Shown here piece by piece: positions 12,155 to 21,667 of a DNA stretch of 48,680 bases; within the stretch, counting starts at the first letter, position 1, and each line of letters begins with the position of its first letter. Position numbers and translations under genes: made by a program. Under the pieces are notes generated by a model. It was not told where the DNA came from. It saw only the letters and a program-made list of their open reading frames with translations, and did no database searches. Source of the DNA: Acidimicrobiia bacterium (GTDB taxonomy: Bacteria > Actinomycetota > Acidimicrobiia > Acidimicrobiales > Poriferisodalaceae); the NCBI GenBank assembly GCA_012960315.1, contig DUBN01000038.1, positions 63,647-112,326 of the forward strand, read 5' to 3'.

Positions 12155-13033
12155 GTGAACGAGCTTGAGTTACTCCATCGTGGCAAAGTCCGCGAGATGT
12201 ACGTCGTGGATGATCAACATCTCCTGATGGTTGCGAGTGATCGAATCTCAGCGTTTGACGTTGTTTTTAACGAACCGATTCCAGACAAAGGCCGAGTCTT
12301 AACAGCGATGACGGTTTGGTGGTCCGAGCACCTCGCTTCGGTTGCGTCTACCCATCTGGTATCGGCCGACCCAGCCGATTTTCCGACGGCGGCACAACGC
12401 CCCGATTGGGACGGCCGCGCACTCTTAGTCCGAAAGGCAAACATGCTGCCTCTCGAATGCATTGTGCGGGGCTATATAACGGGTTCCGCTTGGAAGGAAT
12501 ATCAACAATCGGGAACTATGCATGGATCTCTTCTGCCGGCAGGCTTACTGGAAGCTCAACAACTCCCTGAGCCAGTTTTTACTCCATCAACGAAAGCCAC
12601 CGAAGGCCACGACATCAACATCAGCTACCAAGAAGCGGTGGACATTGTTGGGTCTGATCTTGCTAGCCAGGCTCGGGATCTTTCCATAGAGGCATACCGA
12701 TCTGCTTCCGAACATGCCGCAAAAAACGGTGTCATCATCGCTGACACTAAGTTCGAACTCGGGCTAATTGACGACAAAATGGTAATCGCTGACGAATTGT
12801 TGACGCCTGATTCGTCGCGATTTTGGCCAGCTGAAAACTGGGCTCCAGGCGCCACACCGGTTTCCTTGGACAAACAACCCGTTCGAGATGCCACCGAAGC
12901 GACCGGGTGGGATAAATCACCCCCGCCACCGCAACTGTCAGCAGAAACGATCCAAACGACCCGCGATCGCTATGTAACTGCATACGAGCGGATTACGGGC
13001 GAGTCTTTTAACACATGGATTGGAGAAAACTAA
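12155..13033 (+). CDS. purC: SAICAR synthetase
   Basis: A 292-residue ligase joining aspartate to CAIR. Motifs are the N-terminal GKVREMY, the CAIR/ATP segment DRISAFDVVF, the family signature PLECIVRGYITGSAWKEY and IIADTKFELGL. It is the longer form seen in actinobacteria and eukaryotes. It starts at GTG 12155 after GAGAAGAGG. The stop overlaps the purS start by one base (TAATG). Confidence 0.95.
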   Translation: MNELELLHRGKVREMYVVDDQHLLMVASDRISAFDVVFNEPIPDKGRVLTAMTVWWSEHLASVASTHLVSADPADFPTAAQRPDWDGRALLVRKANMLPLECIVRGYITGSAWKEYQQSGTMHGSLLPAGLLEAQQLPEPVFTPSTKATEGHDINISYQEAVDIVGSDLASQARDLSIEAYRSASEHAAKNGVIIADTKFELGLIDDKMVIADELLTPDSSRFWPAENWAPGATPVSLDKQPVRDATEATGWDKSPPPPQLSAETIQTTRDRYVTAYERITGESFNTWIGEN

Positions 13034-13284
13034 TGCGCTTCGAAGTGAAGATCGAAGTTTTGCCACGGGAGGGAATTGCCAACCCTGAAGGTTCCACTAT
13101 TGAACGAACGCTTCCTGCTTTAGGTTTCGAAACCGCTGGTGACGTACGAGTAGGGAAAGTTATCCGGCTGCAGGTCGAAGCTGACTCGACCGATACCGCT
13201 AGAGCAATTGTGGAAGACATGTGCGACCGGTTTTTGTGCAACCCAGTTATTGAAGATGCGATTGTGGAAGTACTCACGGCATGA
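13033..13284 (+). CDS. purS: FGAM synthase small subunit PurS
   Basis: An 83-residue PurS, the usual size. The start MRFEVKIEVLPREGIANPEG matches the family, and the GF-(x)-VRVGK pattern is present. PurS bridges PurL and PurQ in the three-part formylglycinamidine ribonucleotide synthase. The ATG at 13033 overlaps the purC stop; a frame six codons longer exists but lies in the purC end. It overlaps purQ as ATGA. Confidence 0.94.
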   Translation: MRFEVKIEVLPREGIANPEGSTIERTLPALGFETAGDVRVGKVIRLQVEADSTDTARAIVEDMCDRFLCNPVIEDAIVEVLTA

Positions 13285-13994
13285 GTCGGCGCGTCGGTGT
13301 CATCCGTTTCCCAGGCACAAACTGCGAATTCGACACCGTTGACGCAATAAATGAACTTGGCGGCGAGGCAAAGGTTGTTTGGCACGGCGATTCGGACCTG
13401 GGAGACGTTGATGCGATCGTCATACCTGGAGGGTTCGCGCATGGCGATTATCTACGTTGCGGAGCAATTGCACGTTTCTCGCCGATTATGGACGCGGTCA
13501 GTACATTCGCGCGAAACGGCGGACCGGTATTAGGGATCTGCAACGGATTTCAGGTCCTAACCGAAGCAGGGTTGCTCCCAGGTGCGTTGCAAAAAAATGC
13601 GGGGCTGAAGTTCCTGTGTCGCATGGAACAAATCCAGTTCGCGTCGACGGCCAACGTTGTTGGTCTTGGGGCATCAGTTGGTGATCTTTTGAACATCCCC
13701 ATCAATCATTTTGAGGGTAACTATGTGTGCGCAAAAGAAACTTTGAAGCAACTTGAGGAAGAAAACAGAATTGTCTTTCGATACACCGACAACCCGAACG
13801 GTTCGATCGGAGACATAGCAGGAATTTCAAACAAACGTGGCAACGTCGTGGGGATGATGCCTCATCCCGAGAGGGCCACTTCGATGCTCCTTGGATCTAA
13901 TGATGGATCCTCTTTACTCCAATCTTTACTTTCCACGGAGCGAGCCCCATCAACTAATGAGAATGTTGCATCCACTCACGACGAGCGAATCTAA
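13281..13994 (+). CDS. purQ: FGAM synthase glutaminase subunit PurQ
   Basis: A 237-residue class I glutamine amidotransferase that supplies ammonia to PurL. The nucleophile lies in VLGICNGFQVLTEAGLLPGAL, and the triad is completed in GMMPHPERAT. The N-terminus RVGVIRFPGTNCEFD is typical. The last roughly 20 residues are polar and not conserved. The stop is followed by a 116-122-base gap before purL, the only substantial break in the cluster. Confidence 0.95.
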   Translation: MSRRVGVIRFPGTNCEFDTVDAINELGGEAKVVWHGDSDLGDVDAIVIPGGFAHGDYLRCGAIARFSPIMDAVSTFARNGGPVLGICNGFQVLTEAGLLPGALQKNAGLKFLCRMEQIQFASTANVVGLGASVGDLLNIPINHFEGNYVCAKETLKQLEEENRIVFRYTDNPNGSIGDIAGISNKRGNVVGMMPHPERATSMLLGSNDGSSLLQSLLSTERAPSTNENVASTHDERI

Positions 13995-14098
13995 CTTTCA
14001 CAAGTCGCTCGATGCCGAGACCAACGACTCTTGTGGCGAACCGCTTTCTGTTCCTAGGGCTAGTTGTTAGGCATCCGTTGATATTTCTGACACGCGAC

Positions 14099-14117
14099 TA
14101 GATTTGGAGTGTGAGTG
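14099..14117 (+). promoter_or_regulatory. Possible internal promoter at the purL start
   Basis: TAGATT (14099-14104) fits the actinobacterial -10 pattern TAnnnT, with TTGATA (14078-14083) fifteen bases upstream, a short spacer. Transcription would begin near 14111, exactly at a GTG in the purL frame, which would give a leaderless message. Alternatively TTGGAG (14104-14109) serves as ribosome-binding site for GTG 14117. The two readings cannot be separated by eye. Confidence 0.3.
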
Positions 14118-16342
14118 TGGCTCCCGAAGACGCATCGGTCCACCGCGTACTTGGATTAAGTGACGAAGAGTACGAGACCATTCACGGGTTATTAGGGCGA
14201 CATCCAAATCACCTCGAATTGGCCATGTACTCCGTTATGTGGTCCGAGCACTGTTCGTACAAGTCATCAAAGATTCATTTGAAGAGACTTCCCACTGAAG
14301 CACCATGGGTTTTGGTAGGTCCGGGCGAAAACGCGGGGGTCATCGATGTTGGTGATGGCATAGCTGTAGCGATCCGCATAGAAAGTCACAACCACCCTTC
14401 GGCGATTGAGCCATACCAGGGTGCAGCTACAGGAGTTGGAGGAATTCTTCGAGATATCTTCACCATGGGTGCCCGCCCCATAGCAGTGATGGACCCTCTC
14501 CGGTTCGGGCCTCTGGATGATCCACGGAGCCGATGGATCGCCGAAGGCGTGATTAGCGGAGTTTCGGGTTACGGAAACAGCGTTGGAGTGCCCACTGTTG
14601 GGGGAGAGATTGTTTTCGACGAGACATATAGAGGTAACCCTCTCGTCAACGTTCTTGCCATGGGAGTCCTCCCCGTCGAACGACTTGTTTTGGGACGGGC
14701 AAGCGGAGTTGGCAATCTTGCTGTGCTTCTCGGCGCCTCAACTGGCCGAGATGGCATAGGTGGAGTGAGTGTCTTGGCCTCCGCCGGCTTCGATGAGGCC
14801 TCTCAAAACGCTGACAAACGCCCAAGCGTTCAAGTAGGCGACCCCTTCGAAGAGAAGCGTCTATTGGAGGCATGCCTTGAGTTGTTAGACGAAGGACTCG
14901 TGACGGGTATCCAAGACTTGGGAGGCGCAGGAATCACCTGCGCTACAAGTGAGACGGCTTCACGCGGTGGTGCAGGAATGGACGTCGATGTTTCGGCTAT
15001 CCATTCGCGAGAAGAGGGGATGGAACCTTTTGAGTTGATGACTTCTGAATCGCAAGAGCGGATGTTGGCGATCGTGGAACCTGAAAGTCTCGACCGGGTA
15101 TTACAAATCTCTTCCCGTTGGGAGATATCAGCGAGTGTCATTGGACGCGTCACCGGGGATGGGCAACTAAGAATTCTTGATGGTTTCGATGGTGAGGTGT
15201 TGGCGGAACTCCCTGCATCCACTTTGCATGACGACGCCCCTGAATATGAGCGCCCCCTGTCGCCCCCTGAGAATTTGATTGAGCGTCGGTCACTTGACGC
15301 ATCGAGCGGTCCGGTTGACTGCGCCGCCGATTTGCTCGTTTTGTTACGAGATCCCGCTTGGGTATACAGCCAATATGACCATCAACTTTTCCTTAATACA
15401 GTGGTTGGGCCCGGTAGCGATGGGGCCCTCCTTCGGCTTCGTGACCCGAGGACGGGCCACGAAACTGGAAGAGCTTTGGGTATGTCTACGGACGGGAATC
15501 ACCGTTGGTGCCATGTAGATCCCCGCCAAGGAACGGCAATGGTGGTTGCCGAAGCTGTCATGAATATCGCGTGCGTGGGCGCAGAGCCGATGGCTGTCGT
15601 TAACTGTCTGAACTTTGGAAATCCTGAACATCCTGAGGTGATGTGGCAATTATCTGAAGCTGTGGACGGCATGTCTGAAGCGTGCCGAGCTTTTAACGCC
15701 CCAGTCGTGGGAGGGAACGTCAGCCTGTACAACGAAACTAACGCAGTTGATATCGCTCCAACCCCTGTCGTGGGGGTCATCGGCATGCACCCGAAGTTGT
15801 CAAACCCACCTCCCGGCATGACCGTCAGCCCTGACTTGACGCTTGTATTAGTTGGCCAGCAGCCAAATGAAGATGTTTCCATGGCTGGAAGTCGCTGGGC
15901 CTGGGAAATCGGCGGATGCAAAGACGGCACCCTCCCCGAATTTGACCTTCTTCAAACAGTACGAACGGCGGCGTATGTGACCGAGATAGTCCAAAGGAAC
16001 CAAGTCGAAGCAGTGCACGACGTGGGCGAGGGCGGGCTTGCAGTAGCTCTTGCCGAAATGGCTGTTCATAGCGGAGTCGGCATGCACATAAGTGGTTTCG
16101 ATGGCCACAGAGCACTGTTTAACGAATCAGGGGGACGTGTGATCGTTGCCCTCAACCGCACTGATCTGGAATCCTTCCTGAAAGAGACTTCGAATCGCGG
16201 AGTGCCCGCCCAAACGATCGGCAACACTGGCGGACCTTCCCTTGTCCTAGGGTCAACTATTAATCTTTCAATAGATGACTTGACCCGCGCCGCGCGAGAC
16301 GAACTCCCACAAGCACTCGGCCAGGGAACTGTTAGCGGATGA
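14117..16342 (+). CDS. purL: FGAM synthase large subunit PurL
   Basis: About 741 residues, the small (PurS/PurQ-dependent) form. It converts FGAR to FGAM using ATP and ammonia. Motifs are [12 protein letters not shown] near residue 45, [32 protein letters not shown] and in the second half [10 protein letters not shown] and [15 protein letters not shown]. Two GTG codons are possible, 14111 and 14117; the second has the better ribosome-binding-site spacing. It overlaps purF by four bases (ATGA). Confidence 0.95.
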   Translation: MAPEDASVHRVLGLSDEEYETIHGLLGRHPNHLELAMYSVMWSEHCSYKSSKIHLKRLPTEAPWVLVGPGENAGVIDVGDGIAVAIRIESHNHPSAIEPYQGAATGVGGILRDIFTMGARPIAVMDPLRFGPLDDPRSRWIAEGVISGVSGYGNSVGVPTVGGEIVFDETYRGNPLVNVLAMGVLPVERLVLGRASGVGNLAVLLGASTGRDGIGGVSVLASAGFDEASQNADKRPSVQVGDPFEEKRLLEACLELLDEGLVTGIQDLGGAGITCATSETASRGGAGMDVDVSAIHSREEGMEPFELMTSESQERMLAIVEPESLDRVLQISSRWEISASVIGRVTGDGQLRILDGFDGEVLAELPASTLHDDAPEYERPLSPPENLIERRSLDASSGPVDCAADLLVLLRDPAWVYSQYDHQLFLNTVVGPGSDGALLRLRDPRTGHETGRALGMSTDGNHRWCHVDPRQGTAMVVAEAVMNIACVGAEPMAVVNCLNFGNPEHPEVMWQLSEAVDGMSEACRAFNAPVVGGNVSLYNETNAVDIAPTPVVGVIGMHPKLSNPPPGMTVSPDLTLVLVGQQPNEDVSMAGSRWAWEIGGCKDGTLPEFDLLQTVRTAAYVTEIVQRNQVEAVHDVGEGGLAVALAEMAVHSGVGMHISGFDGHRALFNESGGRVIVALNRTDLESFLKETSNRGVPAQTIGNTGGPSLVLGSTINLSIDDLTRAARDELPQALGQGTVSG

Positions 16343-17829
16343 CAAACCACACTCACGAAGTTGAACTCATTAAACCTCGCGAAGCATGCGGCGTTTTTGG
16401 AGTTCTGGCGCCTGGCAGCCCTGTCGCGCACCAGACTTATCTTGGCCTCTACGCGCTCCAGCATCGCGGGCAAGAATCGGCAGGGATAGCGGTGAGCGAT
16501 AGTTCGAACGTGACTGTCGTAAAAGACATGGGTTTGGTGTCTGGTGCTTTTGACGATCGAGTTCTTGCCGTCCTAGAGGGCGATATCGCTATCGGCCATA
16601 CCCGCTACTCAACGACAGGATCGAGCTCTTGGCGTGCATCACAGCCTTTCTATCGTGATGTCGGTGATCTCGAATTCGCGCTCGCCCACAACGGCAACCT
16701 GGTCAACACGGCAGCATTAGCGGCTGACGCAGGGATGCTTGACGGAACGGTCATGAGCGACAGCGATCTGGTAGCAGAACTGGTTGCTATCGAATTGGCG
16801 ACCGGAGAAGCACCCGGAGGTAACGAACTGCCTTGGGCTATGGCTCGCGTGCTACCGCAACTCCGCGGTGGATTTTCCTTCGTCGCTATGGATCGCCACC
16901 ATTTGGTTGGCGCCCGAGGACCCGAAGGATTTTGGCCGCTTTGTCTAGGACGCCTTGATAACGGTTGGGTTCTCGCATCAGAAAGCCCCGCCCTGGACAC
17001 GGTCGGCGCGCATTTTGTGCGAGAAGTAGACCCTGGAGAGATGGTTGTCATCAGTCGAGACGGATGGACCTCGGAACGGCCCTTTAAGAATCCCAACCCT
17101 CGGCTCTGTATGTTCGAATTCGTCTATTTCTCGCGACCCGACACTGTCCTCTACGGCCGAAATGTTCATGCCGCTAGACAACGCATGGGCGAACAACTTG
17201 CAGATCAGGCCCCAGTGATCGCCGACCTCGTAATGCCAGTGCCAGAATCAGGGATACCGGCCGCTCAGGGCTTCGCTCGCGCTAGCGGCATCCCATATCG
17301 GGATGGACTCGTCAAGAATCGCTACATCGGACGGACATTTATTGCTCCCTCTCAAGAAATGAGAGCCCTGGGAGTAAAAATGAAACTTAACCCCATCCGC
17401 CACAACATTGAAGGCCAACGACTCATAGTCGTTGACGACTCGATTGTCCGAGGCACAACCACACGAGCAATCGTCGAAATGTTACGGGCCGCCGGAGCCG
17501 CCGAAGTGCACCTTCGAATATCTTCGCCGCCATACAGATGGCCGTGCTTTTATGGAATGGATACAGGCACGAAAGCAGAACTACTAGCTGCCAACTTGAC
17601 CATGGATGAAATACGGGAGTACCTGGGTGTCAATTCCATCAGTTATTTAGAACTTGACCGTCTCATTGATGCAACCGGTGCTCCCGGAGCAGGGTTCTGC
17701 ACAGCTTGCCTTGACGGTCAATACCCAGTCGCCATTCCTCAAGGTCTCAACAGAGAAGTGCTGGGAGAACGGCGCGATGAGCCTGGGGCAACATTCGTCT
17801 CAGTGTCACAAATGAAGCTCGGGCAATGA
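16339..17829 (+). CDS. purF: Amidophosphoribosyltransferase
   Basis: A 496-residue enzyme catalysing the committed step of purine synthesis, PRPP plus glutamine to phosphoribosylamine. A 16-residue propeptide precedes the N-terminal nucleophile Cys17 ([12 protein letters not shown]), so this is the self-processed type. The PRPP motif is [15 protein letters not shown]. Cysteines in [17 protein letters not shown] and GFCTACLDG match the 4Fe-4S ligands of the B. subtilis-type enzyme. The ATG overlaps the purL stop and the stop overlaps purM (ATGA). Confidence 0.96.
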   Translation: MTNHTHEVELIKPREACGVFGVLAPGSPVAHQTYLGLYALQHRGQESAGIAVSDSSNVTVVKDMGLVSGAFDDRVLAVLEGDIAIGHTRYSTTGSSSWRASQPFYRDVGDLEFALAHNGNLVNTAALAADAGMLDGTVMSDSDLVAELVAIELATGEAPGGNELPWAMARVLPQLRGGFSFVAMDRHHLVGARGPEGFWPLCLGRLDNGWVLASESPALDTVGAHFVREVDPGEMVVISRDGWTSERPFKNPNPRLCMFEFVYFSRPDTVLYGRNVHAARQRMGEQLADQAPVIADLVMPVPESGIPAAQGFARASGIPYRDGLVKNRYIGRTFIAPSQEMRALGVKMKLNPIRHNIEGQRLIVVDDSIVRGTTTRAIVEMLRAAGAAEVHLRISSPPYRWPCFYGMDTGTKAELLAANLTMDEIREYLGVNSISYLELDRLIDATGAPGAGFCTACLDGQYPVAIPQGLNREVLGERRDEPGATFVSVSQMKLGQ

Positions 17830-18860
17830 CTTCTGAGATCACCTATTCAGACGCAGGTGTCGACATCGATTTAGCTGACGAGGCTGTGCGACGCCTTACC
17901 CCACATGTTCGTTCAACTTTCAGACCAGAGGTTCTCAGCGACATAGGTGGGTTTGGTTCGGTCGTCGCGATACCGAACGGATACCAAGAACCTGTGCTTG
18001 TCTCGGGAAACGACGGAGCTGGAACAAAACCGCTGATCGCTATGGCGTTGGACCAATACGACACGATCGGTATAGATGTGGTGGCCATGTGCGTTGACGA
18101 CATCGTCACCACGGGCGCAGAACCGCTCTTTTTCCTTGATCAGATCACCGTCGGGAAAGTTGACCCTGACCGTATCGAACAACTAGTTATCGGTTTTGCG
18201 GAAGGCTGTCTCCACGCTGGATGTGCTCTCACTGGCGGAGAAATAGCTGAGCATCCAGACAGTATGGGCGAGGACGAATTCGACCTATCTGGCTTCGCTG
18301 TCGGAGTCGCGGAGCGAGCACACATCCCCTCTAAATCTTCTGTCAGCGAAGGTGACGTGTTAGTAGGTCTCGCATCACCTGGGTTGCGATGCAACGGTTA
18401 CAGCCTCGCTCGCAAAGTTTTTTTAGATGGGCGCCCACTCGATCAACCAGCCTGGATTGGCGCCAACACTTCTCTCGGTGAAGAACTGCTTCGACCGTCC
18501 GTAATTTACGCGCCTGCAGTATTAGAAGTGTTTGCTGAACTAGACGTACACGCAGCAGCGCACATAACGGGTGGAGGACTCCCTGGGAACCTCGCGCGAA
18601 TTATTGAAACCAACGTTGCAATACGCGTCGACCGCACCAAATGGCGGACACCGGAGATCTTCGATCGGGTTGCTACCGAAGGACCGGTCTCAGAAGACGA
18701 AATGAGAAAAGTATTTAATCTAGGAATCGGCATGGTCCTTGTCGTGCCAGCTGACCAAGCAAATGGGACCATTGAAATTGTTGCCCGAAACGGGCATGAA
18801 GCTTGGGTGATAGGAGATGTCATGGCAGGTACCGGCCAAGTGGGATGGTCCAACGAGTGA
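17826..18860 (+). CDS. purM: AIR synthetase (phosphoribosylformylglycinamidine cyclo-ligase)
   Basis: A 344-residue enzyme closing FGAM to AIR with ATP. Motifs are SGNDGAGTKPLIA, the conserved MCVDDIVTTGAEPLFFLDQ, ALTGGEIAEHPD, GLASPGLRCNGYSLAR and HITGGGLPGNLARI. Normal length. It overlaps purF by ATGA and pyrE by GTGA, so translation is probably coupled in both directions. Confidence 0.95.
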   Translation: MTSEITYSDAGVDIDLADEAVRRLTPHVRSTFRPEVLSDIGGFGSVVAIPNGYQEPVLVSGNDGAGTKPLIAMALDQYDTIGIDVVAMCVDDIVTTGAEPLFFLDQITVGKVDPDRIEQLVIGFAEGCLHAGCALTGGEIAEHPDSMGEDEFDLSGFAVGVAERAHIPSKSSVSEGDVLVGLASPGLRCNGYSLARKVFLDGRPLDQPAWIGANTSLGEELLRPSVIYAPAVLEVFAELDVHAAAHITGGGLPGNLARIIETNVAIRVDRTKWRTPEIFDRVATEGPVSEDEMRKVFNLGIGMVLVVPADQANGTIEIVARNGHEAWVIGDVMAGTGQVGWSNE

Positions 18861-19417
18861 CAGAACTAGACCCATCACGGAAAAATCTGAAAGATCATCT
18901 CCTTACCCACGCGGTACGTACTGGTGACTTTGTTTTGAAGTCGGGCCGCAAGAGCAATTGGTTCATTGACGGCAAACAAACCGCCTGCCACCCGGAAGGA
19001 ATCAAATTGGTTGCTGACATCATCCTTAGCGAAATCGAAGGAATAGATGCCATGGGTGGTTTGACAATGGGAGCCGACCCAGTTGCCTACGGAGTAGCCG
19101 CGATAGCAGCAGATCGAGGGCAGCCACTTCGCTCGTTCAGTATTCGTAAAGAAGCTAAAGACCACGGAGTCGAAGGCAGAATCGCCGGCGCCCTATATAA
19201 AGGCGACCGAGTAGCAATTATGGAAGACGTTGTAACTCGGGGTGTATCACCACTCGAGGCAGCTGAAGTTGTTCGAGCCTTCGGGGCTGAACCAGTCATG
19301 ATTATCGCGATCGTGGACCGCGGGGGAACCTGTGAGGCGATGGCCAAACAAGCAGAATTAACGTTCTTCCCTCTGCTAACAGCCCCTGATTTGGGTTTTG
19401 AGTATGAAGGTCCATAA
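18857..19417 (+). CDS. pyrE: Orotate phosphoribosyltransferase-like protein
   Basis: About 186 residues. It shows the orotate/PRPP folds: VLKSGRKSNWFIDGK near the N-terminus, the flexible-loop region FSIRKEAKDHG, and the PRPP-binding VAIMEDVVTRGVSPLEAAEVV. The typical loop is TTGGS; here it is TRGVS, a variation that should not be ignored. It would make OMP from orotate for pyrimidine synthesis. GTG 18857 overlapping the purM stop is preferred; an ATG twelve bases upstream (18845) is an alternative. It is the only pyrimidine gene in the purine cluster. Confidence 0.87.
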   Translation: MTELDPSRKNLKDHLLTHAVRTGDFVLKSGRKSNWFIDGKQTACHPEGIKLVADIILSEIEGIDAMGGLTMGADPVAYGVAAIAADRGQPLRSFSIRKEAKDHGVEGRIAGALYKGDRVAIMEDVVTRGVSPLEAAEVVRAFGAEPVMIIAIVDRGGTCEAMAKQAELTFFPLLTAPDLGFEYEGP

Positions 19418-19497
19418 AAATAAATGACGTAACCACATTTGGTCCCAGCACCCTCTCACGCCACAATAGAGCGCTCCCCTCTGCGCCAGGAGACTCA

Positions 19498-20898
19498 ATG
19501 TCGCGTCCAACAGCTGCTTTCTCTGCCACATTAGAAGTAGAGCTTGCTCACGAACCAGGCACCCTTGGGCGACTGTGCACCGCCATTGGCGATGTCGGGG
19601 GAAATATTCGTAGCTTGCGCGGATTCACCGTGACCGCTGGTTCCTTGCGCGAAGAAGTCGTCGTAGATGCCGCTAGCGAAGCTCACGTTGAAGAAATATG
19701 TGCCGCTGTCGACGGATTAAATGGCATCAAGGTGATCAGTGCCGTCGATAGAACCTTCAAGATGCACGAAGGTGGCAAATTAGAGACCATCAGTCGCATC
19801 CCCTTGCGTGACGCAGATGACTTGTCAATGGCTTACACCCCTGGGGTAGCCCGGGTATGTATGGCTATTCACGCCGATGAAGCCCTGTCGCACGAACTCA
19901 CGATAAGAAAAAACACAGTTGCCATTGTTAGCGACGGCACGGCTGTACTTGGCCTTGGAGCTATAGGACCGGCCGCAGCTATGCCGGTAATGGAAGGCAA
20001 AGCTCTTCTTTTTAAAGAATTTGCAGGGGTCGATGCGTTCCCCATCTGCCTGGACGTCGAGACACCTGAACAAATTATTGAGACGGTAATTCGGTTAGCG
20101 CCCACATTTGGTGGCATCAACCTTGAGGACATTGCCGCGCCGGGAGCGTTCGAAGTTGAAGCAGCGCTGCGAGAAGCACTCGACATCCCCGTGTTTCACG
20201 ACGACCAACACGGCACAGCAGTAGTTGCTCTAGCCGCGCTGGAAAACGCGGTTCGTCTCACAGGTAAAGATTTCAACGATCTTCGATGTGTCATCTTGGG
20301 TGCCGGAGCAGCGGGGGTTGCCTGCGCAAAGATCCTGTTGGGAAGAGGTATTGGAGACGTTGTCGTATGTGACAGGCAAGGCGCTATATATCCCGGTCGA
20401 GCTGGACTTAACTCGGCGAAGGAATGGTTGGCGCACAATACGAACACGGATGGCGTTACGGGGTCTGTCGCTGACGCGATGGTCGGAGCGGACGTGTTCA
20501 TGGGATTGAGCGGCCCAGGGCTCGTCACACGAGATGATGTAGCGGCGATGGCGGATAAGCCCATCGTTTTCGCGATGGCGAATCCGGACCCGGAAATTCT
20601 CCCCGAAGCAATTGCCGACATCGCTGCAATTGTTGCCACTGGCCGCAGCGACTATCCCAACCAGATCAATAACGTTTTGGCCTTCCCTGGGATCTTTCGT
20701 GGAGCGTTTGATGCCAGAGCGAGCGATATCACTGAAAATATGAAGATAGCTGCGGCTGGGGCAATCGCCGCCGCTGTTTCAAGCGATGACCTGGGTCCAG
20801 ATCTCATCATCCCTACTGCTTTTGATCGGTCAGTAGTGCCCGCGGTTTCCGAAGCAGTCGCCGCTGCAGCTATTGAAGATGGTGTCACCCGCCAATAA
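19498..20898 (+). CDS. NAD(P)-dependent malic enzyme with N-terminal ACT domain
   Basis: A 466-residue protein. Residues about 9-88 form an ACT domain (LEVELAHEPGTLGRLCTAIG). The malic enzyme core follows, with AYTPGVARVC, IVSDGTAVLGLG, VFHDDQHGTAVV, the nucleotide-binding GAGAAGVACAKIL and AMANPDPEI. It decarboxylates malate to pyruvate. The ACT domain suggests allosteric control by a small molecule, possibly an amino acid; the ligand is unknown. It starts at ATG 19498 behind CCAGGAG, 80 bases after pyrE, so it may be read through from the nucleotide cluster or have its own promoter. Confidence 0.93.
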   Translation: MSRPTAAFSATLEVELAHEPGTLGRLCTAIGDVGGNIRSLRGFTVTAGSLREEVVVDAASEAHVEEICAAVDGLNGIKVISAVDRTFKMHEGGKLETISRIPLRDADDLSMAYTPGVARVCMAIHADEALSHELTIRKNTVAIVSDGTAVLGLGAIGPAAAMPVMEGKALLFKEFAGVDAFPICLDVETPEQIIETVIRLAPTFGGINLEDIAAPGAFEVEAALREALDIPVFHDDQHGTAVVALAALENAVRLTGKDFNDLRCVILGAGAAGVACAKILLGRGIGDVVVCDRQGAIYPGRAGLNSAKEWLAHNTNTDGVTGSVADAMVGADVFMGLSGPGLVTRDDVAAMADKPIVFAMANPDPEILPEAIADIAAIVATGRSDYPNQINNVLAFPGIFRGAFDARASDITENMKIAAAGAIAAAVSSDDLGPDLIIPTAFDRSVVPAVSEAVAAAAIEDGVTRQ

Positions 20899-20922
20899 AT
20901 AGGTGCACAGCAGCTGATATCT

Positions 20923-20946
20923 CCAATAGGTAAGCCAACCTATTGG
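20923..20946 (+). terminator. Hairpin downstream of the malic enzyme
   Basis: CCAATAGGT (20923-20931) and ACCTATTGG (20938-20946) form a perfect nine-base stem with a six-base loop, 25 bases after the malic enzyme stop. No T-run follows, so if it terminates transcription it is not a classic intrinsic terminator; it could also protect the 3' end. Confidence 0.55.
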
Positions 20947-21010
20947 TGAGCGGATTTAATCAGTAGTCGCGCAGTGGGCGCCGTAGCTGTGCCCCAAAAT
21001 GCCCGAAAGC

Positions 21011-21029
21011 CAGGGGCTATTAACCCCTG
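21011..21029 (-). terminator. Hairpin downstream of the tRNA-Asp/tRNA-Phe pair
   Basis: CAGGGG and CCCCTG pair around a seven-base loop, about 12 bases beyond the 3' end of tRNA-Phe in the direction of tRNA transcription. On the minus strand it is followed by a short GGCTTTC rather than a long T-run. It is the best candidate terminator for the tRNA transcript. Confidence 0.45.
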
Positions 21030-21040
21030 ACTCCCTAGGG

Positions 21041-21113
21041 TGGTCGGGACCGGCGTCGATCCGGTGACCTCACGCTTTTCAGGCGCGCGCTCTGCCAACT
21101 GAGCTACCCGACC
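21041..21113 (-). tRNA. tRNA-Phe (GAA)
   Basis: A 73-base cloverleaf on the minus strand. The acceptor stem GGTCGGG pairs with CCCGACC and the discriminator is A. The D arm is GCTCAGTTGGCAGAGC. The anticodon loop CTGAAAA gives GAA between CGCGC and GCGTG. The T arm is ACCGG-ATCGACG-CCGGT, with ATCGACG in place of the usual TTCGANN loop start. The 3' CCA is not encoded. It begins one base after the tRNA-Asp gene. Confidence 0.93.
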
Positions 21114-21114
21114 G

Positions 21115-21189
21115 CGGTCCCGACGGGATTTGAACCCGCGACCTCCGGCTTGACAGGCCGGCGTGAACTCCAGACTTCACCACGGGACC
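21115..21189 (-). tRNA. tRNA-Asp (GTC)
   Basis: A 75-base cloverleaf on the minus strand. The acceptor GGTCCCG pairs with CGGGACC, discriminator G. The D arm is GTGAAGTCTGGAGTTCAC. The anticodon loop CTGTCAA gives GTC within a CCGGC/GCCGG stem, and the T arm is GCGGG-TTCAAAT-CCCGT. No CCA is encoded. It lies upstream of tRNA-Phe with a single-base spacer. Confidence 0.95.
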
Positions 21190-21274
21190 AACCGTGCTTG
21201 CTAACGGATACCCGTGCAGCAAGAAGTTGAAGTCTGGCGTGAGCAGTGTCGTATTGCAACCCGATAGACAGTAT

Positions 21275-21667
21275 TCACCGAACCTTGATGTGGCGAAACT
21301 CTTCTCGAATTTCGTTCGCTTGCGGTGGGCGCATCAACAACTCGATGGCGTTCCATAGGGTCCGTGACACGGGGTCAAACAAGATCGGGAATATCAGACC
21401 CGCTGGAGCCGCCAACAAAAGAAGAGTGGCGGTTGAAGTGTCGGTTCCGATTACTACCAATGCGAGGGCTACCACGGTTAACACCAACGCCGAACTCGTC
21501 ATGGTGTTTACGGCTACTGCCCCTAGCGAGTGACCATCCATGCGTTCGAAATGGAGACCGCAACGCGGACAGTCGTCAACCATTGCGAACATCCCCCACT
21601 TCCGAAATAACCTTCGACTGCCGCACACTCCACAGGCGAGAGTCAGCCCGCGCCACAAGACCTTCAT
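21275..21667 (-). CDS. DUF983 family membrane protein with zinc ribbon
   Basis: A 130-residue protein. CGVCG near residue 12 and CPRCG near residue 33 form a four-cysteine zinc-ribbon motif, followed by GLHFERMDGHSLG, the DUF983 pattern. Two membrane segments follow (about 55-75 and 79-98), with a charged C-terminus in the cytoplasm. The family function is unknown. Its ATG overlaps the TGA of the preceding YcaQ-like gene (ATGA), so the two are translated from one message. Confidence 0.8.
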   Translation of the reverse strand: MKVLWRGLTLACGVCGSRRLFRKWGMFAMVDDCPRCGLHFERMDGHSLGAVAVNTMTSSALVLTVVALALVVIGTDTSTATLLLLAAPAGLIFPILFDPVSRTLWNAIELLMRPPQANEIREEFRHIKVR

